Shown: positions 43,135 through 55,868, counted from the stretch's first letter. The stretch is 64,000 bases of DNA from Acheta domesticus (GCA_031308135.1 JAHLJT010004567.1:137158991-137222990), one strand, 5' to 3'. Notes: generated by a model from the letters alone, not told the origin. Made by a program: numbers and translations.

Positions 43135-43325
43135 TGGTTTGTAAAAACTGGCTGGGTATTCTTCAATCATTGCGTAGGCTTCCGCTAGTTTGTGTGATCC
43201 ACGTTGACTGGGACGAGCCGCGCCTGTGCCATGGTGGCTGACGTTTCGGTAAACACGTGACCTTCCTCAGTCCGTACTGATGCACCGACGCTGTAGGTTC
43301 TTCCTGGATAGCCTAGATCAGACGT
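43135..43325 (-). ncRNA. Hammerhead-like motif in a possible retroelement relic
   Basis: On the minus strand: CCTACAGCGTC, a spacer of 16 nt, CTGAGGA, AAGGT...ACC, GAAAC, GTC. CTGAGGA fits the CUGANGA core (position 7 is free), and GAAAC is intact. Stem II (GGT/ACC) is short with an extra A, stem III is about 3 bp, and stem I does not pair well. CCTACAGCGTC also starts the motif at 32663. The surrounding 190 bp is GC-richer and may be the end of a Penelope-like or related element, a class known to carry hammerheads (inference). Confidence 0.4.
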
Positions 43326-44562
43326 TACTGCACATTGTCATTGACTTATTACCATAAATAATTAATTTACATAATCTTTGTGTTGGCGTCTCCCTACCCT
43401 TTTGAAGAAAATTGTCGAAATGTGTGGTAAAATAAATCGTAGAAATAGGCTCAGGCATTTAAGCCATTTTTAGAAATGCAATCTTAGATTTAAAAATTAT
43501 GGTTGGGAAAAAACAAAACGAGTTTAGCATTTCATGGCCCGAGAGTCAGCGACAAAGTTTGATCTGTTCGTTCATTCATCCAGCCAACTTTCACGTTAGT
43601 GATTTTAAGTCGTACAAAGTGATCTTACAAAATTTGTCCACCGTCCCTTCATTCATTTCACTCTGTTTATTCCTCCGAAACAATGACACCTTTCACGCTA
43701 TGTTCTCTTAAGTCCTTTAAAAAACTCATTCGAAAAAGTTCCGTAAAATGAATTGTTTTAGATAACATAATAATCTTACTGTAATGACATTAATAAAACT
43801 GTCATCTAGGAGAATTTTCTTAAATCCTTTGAATTCACACTTATTGTGGGAGAATGTCCTTCATTTTGAAGTTAGTTTTATTGTTTCAAAACAACAAGAA
43901 CGAAATTATTAAGTATTTCTGAGAGGAAATTCGAATAGCATTTGGGGAGCGCCACAACTCTTACGGCTAAGAGAGATACAATTCCTTTGAAAGTACTCGG
44001 ATTATGCCGACTCACACCAACGTCATAACACAATGTTCTCGTTGATTACCTACTAATATGTGGTGTGTAGCAGATGTTGACTACAGGAAAAAAATTGCGT
44101 GCAGCGATCCCATTTGTGCGTCGTGTGTCGTGACCGCGTGCGTGCAGTGCGGCTTCGATAGCAGCAGCTGTGTAGTGCGACCGGCCGCCATTACACCCGC
44201 CAAATGACTCGGCACGTCGGCGTACATTCCAGATGGAAGCTTCGTACTCCTGTCAAGGCGTATTATTTTGGGACGCCCATCAGCTGATAGGTGGAGCATG
44301 GCGAGGGCGTGCGCCGGAGAGGTCGTCGACCTCGCCAGTTACGCTGTTCGACGCGAACGGAGGAGGAAGTGCGCGACGGTGCTTGTAAAGGGTCGGCAGC
44401 GATGTGGCGCAGGTTTGGGGAAGCATTTCGTTTTTATTTATTGGAATAATAGAATGCACTAGATGTCCGAAAGGATAGGGATGGCTTCACAGCAGGGAAG
44501 TGTGGCGGCATTGCACCGCGCGGCCACACGGAACTGTGCTGCATAGCACGCGTCGAATGCAC
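43326..44562. other. Non-coding DNA, GC-richer at 44090-44560
   Basis: 44094-44560 has moderate CpG density and overlapping short frames on both strands without domains. Nothing else is supported. Confidence 0.4.
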
Positions 44563-45806
44563 AAGCGTACCCGTGCAAGGAATCTCGCATGCAATACCCC
44601 ACTCTTTTCCTTATTTTTCCATTTCCATATTAAGCTTGTAATATACAGCCGACTCCGGTTGGAGTGAACTTCTGGGGACTAACATATTTGGTTCACTATA
44701 TCAGAGGTTCACTATATCCGATGGTGTCAAAATTAAGTGGAATTTCCCCTCAATGATTGATTTTCTTAATATACCGCAAAATCCATTAGCTGTACGAACT
44801 GAAAATTTCAATATATTTATTTGTATTGTGTATTTTAAAAAAACTATTTTTTAAAATTGTTTGCTGAGTACATTTTTCATTAGACCCTTCTTGAGAATTC
44901 GTGCTCTCTCCATACTTGATTCTGCATTGTCTTCTGCTCGTAATGCAGTCTTGACAGTCTTGCAGTCTTGAAGTATCGTAATGCAGTCTTGATATTTTCC
45001 AATGCCTCTTGCACTATTGGAGCACCTTCCCACTCTTCGAAGGCCCTTTTCTCACCTAATAACATACGAAATCCAATTAATTTCCAGGACTTATTTTCTA
45101 CGTTCACTATAGCTGAGGTTCAGGTTCACTATAACCGAATCTTCTTATGCTTATTTGTAATGTAAGTGAAACGGGACCAGTGACGTAAGTTCACTATAAC
45201 CCAGGGTTCCCTGTATCCGACTGTATATTTTTCTTCAAGATCCTCTTATCCTCTGTCACTTGTTCCACGTAACCTTGTAATTGATAACAATGTAGTACAC
45301 CCTTGTCAATACAAACTATTATTTAACTTTATTATCGAGCAAAGAGGTACACCCGTATAATTCAATCGCATAGATTATGAAGTAATTGTTAATTTCACAT
45401 ACAGTTGCAGATTCTACAGGCTCTGAACAGATGGGGTAGAATCAAGAAGCGTCGAACTAGCAAAAATGTAATAGAATGGTCAATAAGATCTTCTCTTGTA
45501 GATTACGGTGTAAGAAATATTTCTTCAGTGCCTTTGGCCTCAAAATTTTAATTTTTAAGTCCCTAGAACGCTTTATTTAGGAGGTATTTAACGATATTGA
45601 GTCGAAAATCCTTACGTGCGTTGCGGGTTGCATTTTACACGAACCTTTAGATGTGCTTTTGAAACAAATCCTTCATATTCAAAGTCAAAATGCAATTAGT
45701 CATGTCTCCGTGAAATTCTCTTTCTTTAGAGACCTCATTTATAAAGACTGATTGCGTGTGAGAGTCGCAAAGGGAAGGAATACTACTGAAATAATATAGG
45801 AGACGG
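44563..45806. repeat. Interspersed repeat D, copy 2 (interrupted)
   Basis: Matches 6628-7465 in order from AGCGTACCCGTGC to CTACTGAAATAATATAGGAG. It lacks copy 1's MITE but carries a Tigger-like element at 44646-45223 and about 80 extra bases near 45430-45530. Confidence 0.75.
44646..45223. mobile_element. Tigger-like element nested in repeat D, 578 bp
   Basis: Ends CAGCCGACTCCGGTTGGAG and, inverted, CAGTCGGATACAGGGAACC. TA flanks both (44644-44645, 45224-45225), and the repeat D text joins exactly once it is removed. GTTCACTATA occurs several times near both ends, like transposase-binding repeats. Minus frames near 44851-45107 (for example RAFEEWEGAPIVQEALENI) may be transposase scraps, not identified. 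Confidence 0.85.
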
Positions 45807-46747
45807 TAGGTCGGTACTCCTGTACTGGTACATTTTTTTGGCGGCTTACATTAATCATATATACTAACTTAATACTAAATCTAATTACCCAAGTACAAGG
45901 AAGCTCATGAAGCGCTTTACTGATTCTCTAGCTCGGACTGAATGTTCAGATATGCGTGTAAAGTGAATCTGATTTTAATTCTTGTTTAGGAATCTGTGAT
46001 GTGAGCAAGATTAAATTGGGATAATTTTTCGATATGATTGATGCATCAATAGATCTTGATGCTAATAATATTAAATTGATGTAAGTAATTATACAAAAAT
46101 ATTTTAAGTATAAATCATTTTCTTAACCGTATTATTCAATTGGCAATTTACTGTATTCCTAAGACTAATAACACGGGAATAATTTGACAACATTCGAGAA
46201 ATTCTGAGTTTCAATTTCCAAGAAAATATAAATTATAAAGCAGATTAATGCAGATCAGTCAAGTAGAAAGATGTTCAATTTTTTTTCGTGCGACCCAAAG
46301 ATAATAAGCCGCAGATGGCTCTTTTCTTGTGAAATTAGTTGCTCCTAGCACCAGGAGGTCGATTATATTCTTAAGATAATGTGTTTTATTGCTCAGTAAA
46401 TAATTAAGTCATTTCTGCTGATGACATCATAATGTTGCCGTACCCTAATACAATTTTTTGTAATGTATAAATAAAAAGGTTTCGAGTAGTAAGTGAACTG
46501 CTGATCTAATATATTGGGGTCAACTTAAAGTATTATAGGGTCTTTTTCAGTGTACCTTCTTCACGATATGTGTCTGCTCTCAAGCGCCAAACTAGTGGAT
46601 TTGTCAACAACCTTTCCGTAACCCAGTACCGTTAAATCGACTTATCGCAACCAGTGGAATGAGTAACGACTCGTGACTGCCAGCGGGAATTCAGTAATTT
46701 AACGGCTGCTATCTGTTAAGAACAGTCGAAACAAATGGGTATGCCGA
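45807..46747. other. AT-rich non-coding DNA
   Basis: Nothing recognised. Confidence 0.5.
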
Positions 46748-46966
46748 TCCCCGGTGGCCGAGATCACTAAGTCAGTGGTGGCGTAGCGATCTCAGACCGA
46801 AGAGTGGCGGGTTCGAGTCCCGCCTCCAGCATGGTTGTGTTTGTGTACTTCCTTTCACCCCCTATCATCTCAGTATCGTTTCATCCTCATACCATAATGT
46901 CAAATCCAATAGTGGTCGCTAATGCCCTAGATGTTGATGCGACCTTAAACAACAACAACAAAAATG
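46748..46966 (+). mobile_element. SINE-A, copy 3 (best-preserved head)
   Basis: Head CCCCGGTGGCCGAGATCACT, AAGTCAGTGGTGGCG, TAGCGATCTCAGACC, B-box GGCGGGTTCGAGTCCCGCC. GGTGGCCGAG with a long variable region resembles class II (Ser/Leu) tRNAs. The 3' part is CAGTATCGTTTCATCCTCAT, TGATGCGACCTTAAAC and a CAA tail. Confidence 0.85.
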
Positions 46967-49358
46967 AGTTGTAGTCAAAAGAAGGCCGATAAGTGCTCAT
47001 ATCAAAGGAAAGACATTTCTTGTTTCTATGCATTGTTTCTTATAATAAGATGGTGTTGTGAAAAGTATTGAGTAAAACACGGCCGGTATCACAAGTAAGG
47101 GACACAGTGGAATATAAACCTGTTATCGCCTAGGTTTGCAAACTTTAACCACATCCGTTGTTTGCACTATATCAACGTAATGGCATTAATAACTATTTCA
47201 AGTGAGTTGCTGAAAGTTATAATAATAGAGTAGGAGGCAGTCTTTAGGTGATACCTCAGATAAGTGTCAGTACTGAAGTAAATTAAATAATGTTGCCATT
47301 TTTTTTTTAAGTTATTACTTCTCGGTCGACATTAATGTCGCCCGAAGGTTTTGAGGAACATAATCATAAATGGCTTATTAGGATATAATCGTTCTAAGTC
47401 ACGGTTGGTTTCGTAACTGTACCGATGGGTTTTGACTATTGTTCTGTGACAGAGGATGTTATACTTTTGGGTAGGTACGAGGGACATGTCAAGTTACGGA
47501 AGTTTCAATTTTTCTTTCGAGTATCTTGATATAATTCGCGGTCTGCTGTTGTTTCTTCCTAAGCTGAATATTGCTGTGAAGGGAGCATTTGGTTGGTGGT
47601 TGTAGAAATTGCTGGCAAGATTTTTTTAACATTTCCTGCTACATCATCAGCGTATAGTGCTGTGTTAGTGTCCCTAAGAGATAAATGACGTAACTAGAGC
47701 ATGTCAGAAGCGATTTTGGTGTTTTTTAGAAATTATGTGCTTCTATAGTGCTCGTTTTATTGCAATTTCTGTAGCAAAGTATGTGTCAATGCCTTACCTA
47801 ATACACACTAATATGACGTACCTTCTCTATTCCTGGGATCTATTAGTAAAAAAATTATTTACTATTAGTTGATGGTAATTTTGTTGTTGATTGTGTAGTT
47901 TTCATGCTTCGTTTTTGTTATTAGGACAGAAAACAACGAAATTTTTTCTTACGCAAAATGTTTAATAAAATATGATTTAAACTCATATGTGTAGCGCGAA
48001 AAAATACAGCTACGTTAAGCTGATGAGTTGTTGGGGAACATTCAGTTTTCTCCTGGAGATCTTACAAAGAATCCTCCAGTGTAGAATACGAGAAGATGTA
48101 TTGGAAGGAGGCTTCTAATGTGGTCGGTTACGCAAGTTTGGTTCGTTCGTTTTGGAACTCACCTCGTCTGTACTTTCATTCGTCTGTCCCTTTCACTCAC
48201 TTTCTCTTGCCCTTGTGCCTAATTATCCGTTTCTGTTGCCACGCAGTGTGTCCACCTCGTTTCATTTCTAGGAGGAAACCGCTAGTTAAAAGCTACAAAA
48301 CGTGATAAATGTTAGATCAATAATATCAAAGAAATTCTTAAATACTTGGCGCGACATTCCGTTACGGGCAAGAGCCTGCCAGCAGCGTCCCGGCCTCGCG
48401 GCCATGGGTTAAGGGGCACGTGTGATTAGCACGTAGACATCCCTACGCCGTATTCTGGTCTTCTCAACCTGAGAAGTGAATTTTCTCGTTGTCACACAGC
48501 AACATATACTGAGACATTGCAAGGAAAACGCACACTATAATCACAGTCCGGCGCCCTTGTTTCAATTATCTCAGTGGCGGAAGTGCGATTCACCGACTGA
48601 GATCATTTTCACCTTTTAATGTGAAAAGTATCACTGACGCCGCGGATCGTGACCTTTATCCTTAATTTCGGAGAAACATCGGCGATCGCCAACGTTTAAC
48701 ATTCAGTGAGTGTTCTTCACGCTGCAGTGATTGTTTGCTGGTCATACATATCGCTAGTTTGTACGTTATGATGTTAATATTGCGTCTATTCAGGCTGCAA
48801 AACTACGGACCTGGATAGTAATAGAGGAAGCGACTTTTACTTACGGAAACGTTGTATGGTACAAAGTGTGCATCAACTCCCACTCTCCAAATGATTTTTA
48901 AGACGATTATATTATTTTTTTAAATTTGCTTAGAAATTTTTTTATAAATACAATTATGTATTAGGTAAATGTGTTTTATAATTAATGACTTTTTATACTG
49001 CCAGTTTTACAGATTTATTACATATTCTTACTATTTTCATTAAATATTATGTATATATTTTGCTGTTTCATACTACATATTTTTCCGGTCTCTAATGATA
49101 ATTGAGTGCTAGTCCTTACATTATTTGTGTAAAAACTACATAAATTAAGGTTTCAAAAGAAAATGAATGTGGTCTTTTGTGTTGTTTATCAAAAATTGTT
49201 ACTACGTTTCATAAAATTTGAACATCTACAGATAATACTTTTGAACAAATTAAATTTTCATATGCAAAGTGGATAATGCTTTATTTGTATAGCTATTTTA
49301 AAAACAATTTCAAGAACTGGATAAAAGACTTCAGAGATCCTCTACCCCACTACTATTT
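46967..49358. other. AT-rich non-coding DNA
   Basis: A GC-richer patch near 48345-48470 (GCGTCCCGGCCTCGCGGCC) may be a repeat fragment. No gene or complete element was recognised. Confidence 0.45.
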
Positions 49359-50078
49359 TCAATATATTTCCCCATTTTCTTTAATGGTGTTTTCACTTCT
49401 GTCACTTGTATCTGCAAGTAATTTGTCATTGAAGAGTTTGTTTTTAGGACTCCTGCAATACTGAGACAGTATCTGATCATCTACAAGTTTCTTTGATTTC
49501 AGCACAAGAGATTTCTTGTATAGTGTCTGAAAAGTAATTTTATCAGATATAGCTGTTTCTTGCTTCTGATTTATCTTAATCAAACCACCATAGTATGCAT
49601 ACTTAAACAAGGACATTAGGCTTTTGTGGCATTATTTTCAAAATTCTAACTTTTTAACCTCAGAATTTACCTTTCTCAACGGTAACATGTCTAAATCACC
49701 TGGCACCTGGCTGTCACGGAAACGTAATCAACACGCAACAATACAGCCAACCTTTAGGGAAAAAACCGCCAAATTCCATTCCTGTCAATGGACGACGGCT
49801 GTTTTTGCAGAACACTGAGTGGATATCGGTTCTTTTTGCAAAACTAGTGATATTTCAAAGGTCCATATTTCCCGGTCTTTGGCTAATTTTCCTACACTAT
49901 TTAGTACAGATGAAGCCCGAGGAGAGCAACACAGAATACTGTAAAGAACTCGAAATCGTTGTTTTTGGACTGGTCGTTTTTGTAAAATGTTCTGGAATTT
50001 GTACTGAAAATAAGTATGGACTGCTATTTGTTTTATTCTTTGTCGGTGTACTCCGCAGGAGTCCTTACCACTTAACAT
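49359..50078. other. Cluster of short frames, unidentified
   Basis: Minus frames 49359-49616 (85 codons) and 49785-50078 (97 codons) and plus frames 49624-49818 and 49805-50080 overlap within 700 bp, a higher density than the AT-rich surroundings. No catalytic or binding motif is recognisable. It may be a decayed transposon coding region. Confidence 0.25.
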
Positions 50079-52860
50079 AAAATCCCGAGTATTCTCGGGG
50101 TTTTAATTTTTTCAAAAATTTAAAATCCCTGGTAAACTTATGCAGGTACAGGTGAGTGTTCTCGTTCAAGGTGTGGTAAACTAATAAATATACTATTATA
50201 CTCGTTATACTCCCTAATATACTCCCGAATATACTTGTTCACTACAGCTAGTTCTATAGGAGCCCGCCAGAGAGAATGCAAATACAATGTCTTATATTAT
50301 TGAGGTAGTTTTGTGTACTATAATATTGTGTACTACTATAATATTGGCGGGAATGTCAGCTGCAGTCGAGACTGGCAGTGTGTGAAAGGCACAGTGTGCT
50401 AGTGAAGTAAAAGTATTTGATCTGTTATTATCGTGAATCGAGATATATATATGAGGTTTGTGACGTCGCTTTTTGTGTAGTTCCATGTTTCAAAGAATAC
50501 CACACCACTACGAATATTTGAAGGTGGTAGTCGAAAGTAAAATGAGCATATTTTATTCCATTGTATTAAATAATACTTTGAATGTTATTTGTGTAACAAA
50601 AATATTATTTACCGATATATTCCCTATTCCTAGGTACTGTGTTATACCAAAAAACCCCACGACATTTTTGTCATGAAAATTACGAGGGGAAACAGACGTA
50701 TTTGGAAAATCAGAACCAAAGAGTAGACGTTGTCAAGGCGACATGTCAACAAATGTATATCAATTATATTAAAATGTCTCTCCAAGGCCTAATTGTAATG
50801 AGACGGAATAAACGTGAAGGAGGCTTTGGGAATTCGTGCTTGGGGGAGACGGAGGGAGCATGCAATCTTGTCTTATGATAGCCAGCGAGCAGATCACATC
50901 GTGCGACGACGGTACGTGGAAATTTTAGTTGTTATCGAGATTTAAGTTATTGGGAAAAATTTTGGACGTTTTGGAGATTCATGCTTTTAAAGCAAAGTGG
51001 TGTTATTCAAGTTCCAAAAACATTATTATTCAAAACCTTAACGGGGAATTTTGTGTTTTGGGGTGAGTTCATTTCAGGAGTTTGATTTAAATAGAATTCA
51101 TATTATCGAAGGGTTTAAATAGTAGCTTCGTAGCTGGGTAGAATAATATTAATAGCATCAGTGGATGATAATAACAGTCGCGCATAGGGTTCGACACGGA
51201 ACCGAAATTAGGGCCAGTCGCGTCGCGATGCAATATATCGAAGGGTTTAAGAAATTAATCCAATAATTAGGGATATCACGGGCCTTCAAAATTTAGACAC
51301 CACTTGGACCACAAGGGGAACCATCCGAGAAGATTTTCAGCCGAGAGGATACCCATTCGAGAAACATCGTAAGCTTACGAACGTTCTATATAAAAAAAAA
51401 CCGTACTCTTTCGATTTTCAACTTTCTTGCTCTGTGCATGATTTCATATATCATATTCTTGTAAATTTTCCATTAAGTTGTTCATTTTTTATGCAATGTT
51501 AGTTTTCTTGGCTAGATGAAAAATGAAAATAATACAGTTGAGACTTCCGTATAGAATGCAAGAAATATCTAAGAATGACGAAATATGTAGTATCTTACAA
51601 TACGGAGTTTTCGGATCATTGGTTATTAATTGTGTAAATAAATAAAATAAAAAATAGTGTAAATTTAAAAAATGGTAAATTTGAATTTTGTAAGGGTTCT
51701 GGTCGGAGACATGTGAACGAAACCTTTAACCATCAGAAAGAAGACTATTAACCATCAAATTCTTAGTGAATACTTTTCTCAAACGAATTGTATTAAAATA
51801 TGTCGTTTCACGGTATTTTCTCATGCTTTCTTCACAAGTATTTGCATTACTTCATACACTTTTTGACCTCATCACGTTGGCCTGTTTCATTCTCACAATG
51901 TTGCCACAGTGACAAACAGGAATATACATCTTCTCTCGGAGAATCACAAACTCGTTCTAACGAAGTATGGAAAATGCATTGTGCCCAAATCCTAATGACA
52001 ATTTATAGTTTGCTTTGAAAATGAAATATAATGAGAATTTATTGTTTTGTTCTGTTATAAAACAAGCTTCACGTTTCGAAACAAGAATGTGCTCGTATTT
52101 ATTGATAATCCGGTTCTTTCCGTGGAGATTCTATTGAACAAACGAAACTCCCGCGGTTAAAGCAGGCGAGTCCGTGAGTGTGGACAAGAGCGGGCAGTAA
52201 AACAACAAAAACATCTCCCACAGAAAACGAAAGGGGAAACAATTCCTGTCGTTGTTCCCCGAAGAACATGACGAGGCAGGATGCACAGACATAGCCCCAA
52301 ATGAAGAGTAATGATGCAGAGCGCTTAAGAAGGTGGAAACTATCAAAAGAAACGTTCAGGATGTATAACTAGACGGGAACAAACTTACGAACCCCTTGAA
52401 TTAGACATCATAAAAAAAAGAATTTAAAGTATTCACTTTTTGGGAGATGTGTTTATGATTAAAAAAGCAGGCTTTAAGCAGAGGAGAACTTATTGTTGAT
52501 ACTTGGCTCAAAGTTTGGACCAGGAAGATTTTTGAACCATAGAAGACGCGTTCAGTTGCTAGTTGAGAGAGCAGGTAATGATTCAGACGTAAACGGTTGA
52601 AGCTAAAAGTAAAAAGTGCCGCCTCATTGGCACTAGTCATCTTTGCATCGAAAGAACAGCACATTGACGTGTTCTGAGCAGTTCTGAAGGCAGGTTGACG
52701 TCAGAGTTTTTAGTGGTTGCCATTTTAGGGCCTCCTTCAGTCTGTAAATCCTGTACTTCAATCCGTGGAGAACAAATTATTCCTGGCTGTAGTAAAAATA
52801 AAACGGAATTGCCGGAAATTTCGCATCCTGCAACTCCAGCAAACTTAGATATGTAATATG
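50079..52860. other. Non-coding DNA
   Basis: ATCGAAGGGTTTAA occurs twice (near 51104 and 51237). 50640-50878 contains a 79-codon frame without domains. Nothing else is supported. Confidence 0.45.
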
Positions 52861-52898
52861 GGGTGGGCAGATAAACTTGTTAAACCGTATCCAAAAGA

Positions 52899-53243
52899 AT
52901 GATAAAACTTGTAGGAAAAAACAATGATGAAACACAGATATGGGAACTCCTAGGCAAGCGTCGAAAGATAACTAGGCTAGTAAATCTTTTCAAAGCGTAC
53001 ACTAGATGTAAAGCGTTAAACGACATTCGAACTAGAATAGGGCATTCTCAATATTTCGGTAGAGGAGATCATCCATACAAAATTAAATATAGGAATGTAA
53101 AAACAAATAAAAACTAACGATGTAGCTAATACACTTTTGCCAACCGGTCAATCACTGACTGGAGCAATCTACCTGCTTCAGCACAAGCGACTTTTCCTTC
53201 TAGTGTGCGTTGCTTCCGGAATCGCCTAGGGAATTCCGTGTGA
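52899..53243 (+). pseudogene. LINE reverse transcriptase, C-terminal end, frameshifted
   Basis: Frame 52899-53117 reads ETQIWELLGKRRKITRLVNL, FKAYTRCKALNDIRTRI, HPYKIKYRNVKTNK. Then in another frame 53136-53243 reads FANRSITDWSNLPASAQATF and PSSVRCFRNRLGNSV before a stop. FxNRSIxxWxxLP...FPxSVRxFRNRL is the standard ORF2 terminus. A frameshift or small deletion lies between. It differs from the minus-strand LINE tail at 30.7 kb. Confidence 0.75.
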
Positions 53244-53370
53244 TGCCAAATATTTGTGTATTATGTCTTCTTAGTTACTTAGTTGTTCTTTCCCTATAAT
53301 ATGTATTCCTAACTTGTCTTTGTTTGTCTTCATATGTTCTGTATACCGAGCGAAAAATTATTACTATTAC
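52899..53370 (+). mobile_element. LINE 3' end (5'-truncated)
   Basis: C-terminal reverse-transcriptase coding text (52899-53243) is followed by a 3' untranslated stretch (GTGATGCCAAATATTTGTGT onward) and a TAC/TAT-rich tail (about 53355-53398). That tail runs straight into the tail of an oppositely oriented SINE-A. Confidence 0.7.
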
Positions 53371-53680
53371 TACTACTACTACTATTATTATTATTATTTG
53401 TGAATAGTCCATTTATGACCACGCTACACGTCATCTTTTGAGGCCCGGAGAGATAAGCTTGTGTAATTCAGGTTGGATCAGCGTTACGCTAGATCCCATT
53501 TTTATCCCCCAGGGTTGTTATCCCTGGGGGTATGGAAGATGGAATAATGATGATGATAATGATGAGGGGTGAGAGGACTACACACACATACAGTCATACA
53601 TAAATACACCCATATCCGAGGCGGGACTCGAACCCGCGACCCTTCCCGACACTCCTGACTTAGCGATCTCGGCCACTGCT
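53371..53680 (-). mobile_element. SINE-A, copy 4 (minus strand)
   Basis: Minus strand: GCAGTGGCCGAGATCGCTAA, GTCGCGGGTTCGAGTCCCGC (about 53621-53640), then GGGATCTAGCGTAACGCTGA, AGCGTGGTCATAAATGG and an AATAAT tail. Same subfamily as 25766-26008. Its head touches SINE-B at 53681-53684. Confidence 0.85.
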
Positions 53681-53683
53681 GTT

Positions 53684-54020
53684 TGGAGGAGAATTTTAAG
53701 GAACGGCTACTCTGATCGGTAGTTTTCCGTGATTTCTCCTTTCAAGACCAGGCGAATGCCGGAGCAATTCTCTTAGAAACGGGCTAGGGTCCGCGCGCCA
53801 TCTTATTTTCCTCTTCCTTGTCCTATCCTCATACCCTTACACTTATATGCACTACAGTACTAAACATACCAGGAGACCAGTCGGGAGTTTGGAGTTTGTC
53901 CCGACTGGAGCGGTACTCCTCTGGGGGAGATTCCCGGAAAGGACACAAGATCGGGTGGAACACCGCCACCTCCAGGAGAAACACTAACGGGAGTACTGAC
54001 CATAGCACTTGATGTGACCG
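53684..54020 (+). mobile_element. SINE-B, 5'-truncated copy
   Basis: Begins TGGAGGAGAATTTTAAGGAA (mid-SINE), then CTGATCGGTAGTTTTCCGTG, ACCAGGCGAATGCCGGAGC, ACCAGTCGGGAGTTTGGAG and GGAACACCGCCACCTCCAGG. The head was lost at the exact junction with SINE-A. Confidence 0.8.
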
Positions 54021-54888
54021 GAATAATCAATCGCTTGTCTACCAACGATTGATTATTCAATTGACCGATTGAGGATTCAACTAAAAATGTTATAATTCGA
54101 GATACTCTTCAATCATAAGGAATTCGATTCCAGAGAGAGAACATAGTCCTAATAACTAGAGCCCGGATGTTTGACGAAATGCCTTTTTGTTATTGTTACT
54201 ATTTTATGACTTTTAACGGTAGAAATCACTTAATTGTACTTCTGGGGTTGTTTTGGTAGATTTTCACTTTGGTGTTTTGGCTTATATTTTAGCTTCTCTG
54301 CCAATGCTTGCCATTTTGTCTTATTTTTTCCTTTTTCTGCTTTTTGCATAATTACTTTTCATTTTTCCTCTCCTGGCACCGATCTCAATTTAGTTGCGTA
54401 TACTTGCACGCCTGGATACGGCTCGTAACACGAAGGCACGTGCACGTGTTTTTTGTCTTTCTGTGGAAGTAGAGGCTGTGTTAAAACTCTAAATGAAAAG
54501 GGGGATGATACCAGACACGATTTTTTATTTCTTTCATTGATATCAATATGTTTTGCTCGTACACGAGGAACCCCTTCCCAACCCTAATTTCCACAAATAT
54601 TTTATCATCTCTAGAAAAGAAGAATGCACCAACATTAATCTGCTTAGCATCGAATTCCAACCAAATGTCAAGAAATTTCACTTAGCTATGCCCTGAACCA
54701 ACAGACAAAAATATGCAAAATCATAGAAATCCGTTCCCTATTAATCACAAAAATATCATAAAACGATACGTAACGGAAGTTATTAATCTAGGGCAAAAGT
54801 AATTACATCACTACATCATTACTGAATCCTCGCTCTCAGGAATATCCCTTAAGGTGCACTTCCACGAGACGAATTCTCATCCACATCT
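54021..54888. other. AT-rich non-coding DNA
   Basis: Contains a small palindrome, AATCAATCGCTTG...CAACGATTGATT (54026-54057). Nothing else recognised. Confidence 0.45.
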
Positions 54889-55010
54889 CTTCTCGCTCCT
54901 CGTCTTGCTCCATGTCTCGGTCCACGTTCCACTCCAGGTCTCGCCCCAAATCTCGCTCCACGTCTCGCTCCATTGCTTCACGTCTCGCTTCAGGCCTTTC
55001 TTCATGCGTC
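54889..55010. repeat. Degenerate CACGTCTCGCTC minisatellite
   Basis: About ten loose 10-13-bp units of the CACGTCTCGCTC type. The Leu/Val/Ser repeat frame at 54854-55072 derives from it. Confidence 0.7.
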
Positions 55011-55060
55011 AGTCACATCTTGCTTTTAAGCACTTCCCATTCCCTTCACGACAACTGCGA

Positions 55061-55868
55061 TGGTCCGTTTAAAATAAGTTGGTGATTGACAGTTGTGCTT
55101 CTGAAGCAATAGCTTCATACAATGAGCGTGTGAGCGTATGATTTGGTTACTTTAGTAAGTATTTATTTCGAGTGTTTATTTTCGTGTCCCGGAAACACGT
55201 GCTCAGTGGTACGCAAACTGTCAACTTTTTTTTATTTTTTATATTTCCCCTCCACAGTAACCCTACGGAGGCGGGAATTTATACGATTAAGCGGGTACAT
55301 TTCACTGCTGCCTTTCGTCTTGAGCAGTTGAGAGGGAATGTTTAGATTTACTTATAATTAAACTAAGATTAACTAAAACTAACTTAATTTTAGCTTAAAT
55401 ATATATTTTTTAAATTTGTTATTTGCACTTTGGTATATTAAACTCTAACAAATTTTTATTATATTTCTTAGAATGTTTATTTTATTTCTTAGAATCCTAG
55501 AATGTTTATTTTGTTCCACTGGGTAATTTTATTTTTATTTTCTTTCACGCATCATTCATTCTTGTTTCGTTTTATACATAACCATTTATTCTACTCATTC
55601 ACACCCACTGCACTACACTAGTTTTCCGTTTGCCACGGCACCGACTTGACTCGAAGTGTCTGTGGCGCTCAGGCCCATTTGGAGGCGTGGCAGGTGGGGC
55701 GCGGCGTCGCGTTCCCCGCGCGTCCCACGGCCGATGGCGAATCTTCCCCGCCGCGTTCGGCTGCCTCTGCTTGCTCACACAGGGTAGCAAGCGTGTCGTG
55801 AGGCGACGCGCGGAAGTCCCTGTCAACGTCGCTCCCTTCCATTCGCAATTGTCAATCACCAACTTCTT
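55061..55868. mobile_element. 808-bp TIR element, parent form of 10414-10633
   Basis: Left end GGTCCGTTTAAAATAAGTTG, continuing GTGATTGACAGTTG; right end CAATTGTCAATCACCAACTT. The terminal 150 bp on the left and 50 bp on the right match the short copy in SINE-B at 10.4 kb. The middle contains a block (55245-55480) also found alone at 63368-63600. It also has a GC-rich stretch (55640-55860) whose frames show no transposase motif. The right end is cut by the fold-back at 55870. Confidence 0.7.

Noticed and set aside
46748..46830. Functional tRNA-Ser/Leu gene
   Set aside because: Same head occurs in four SINE-A copies with shared 3' bodies; no closed acceptor stem.
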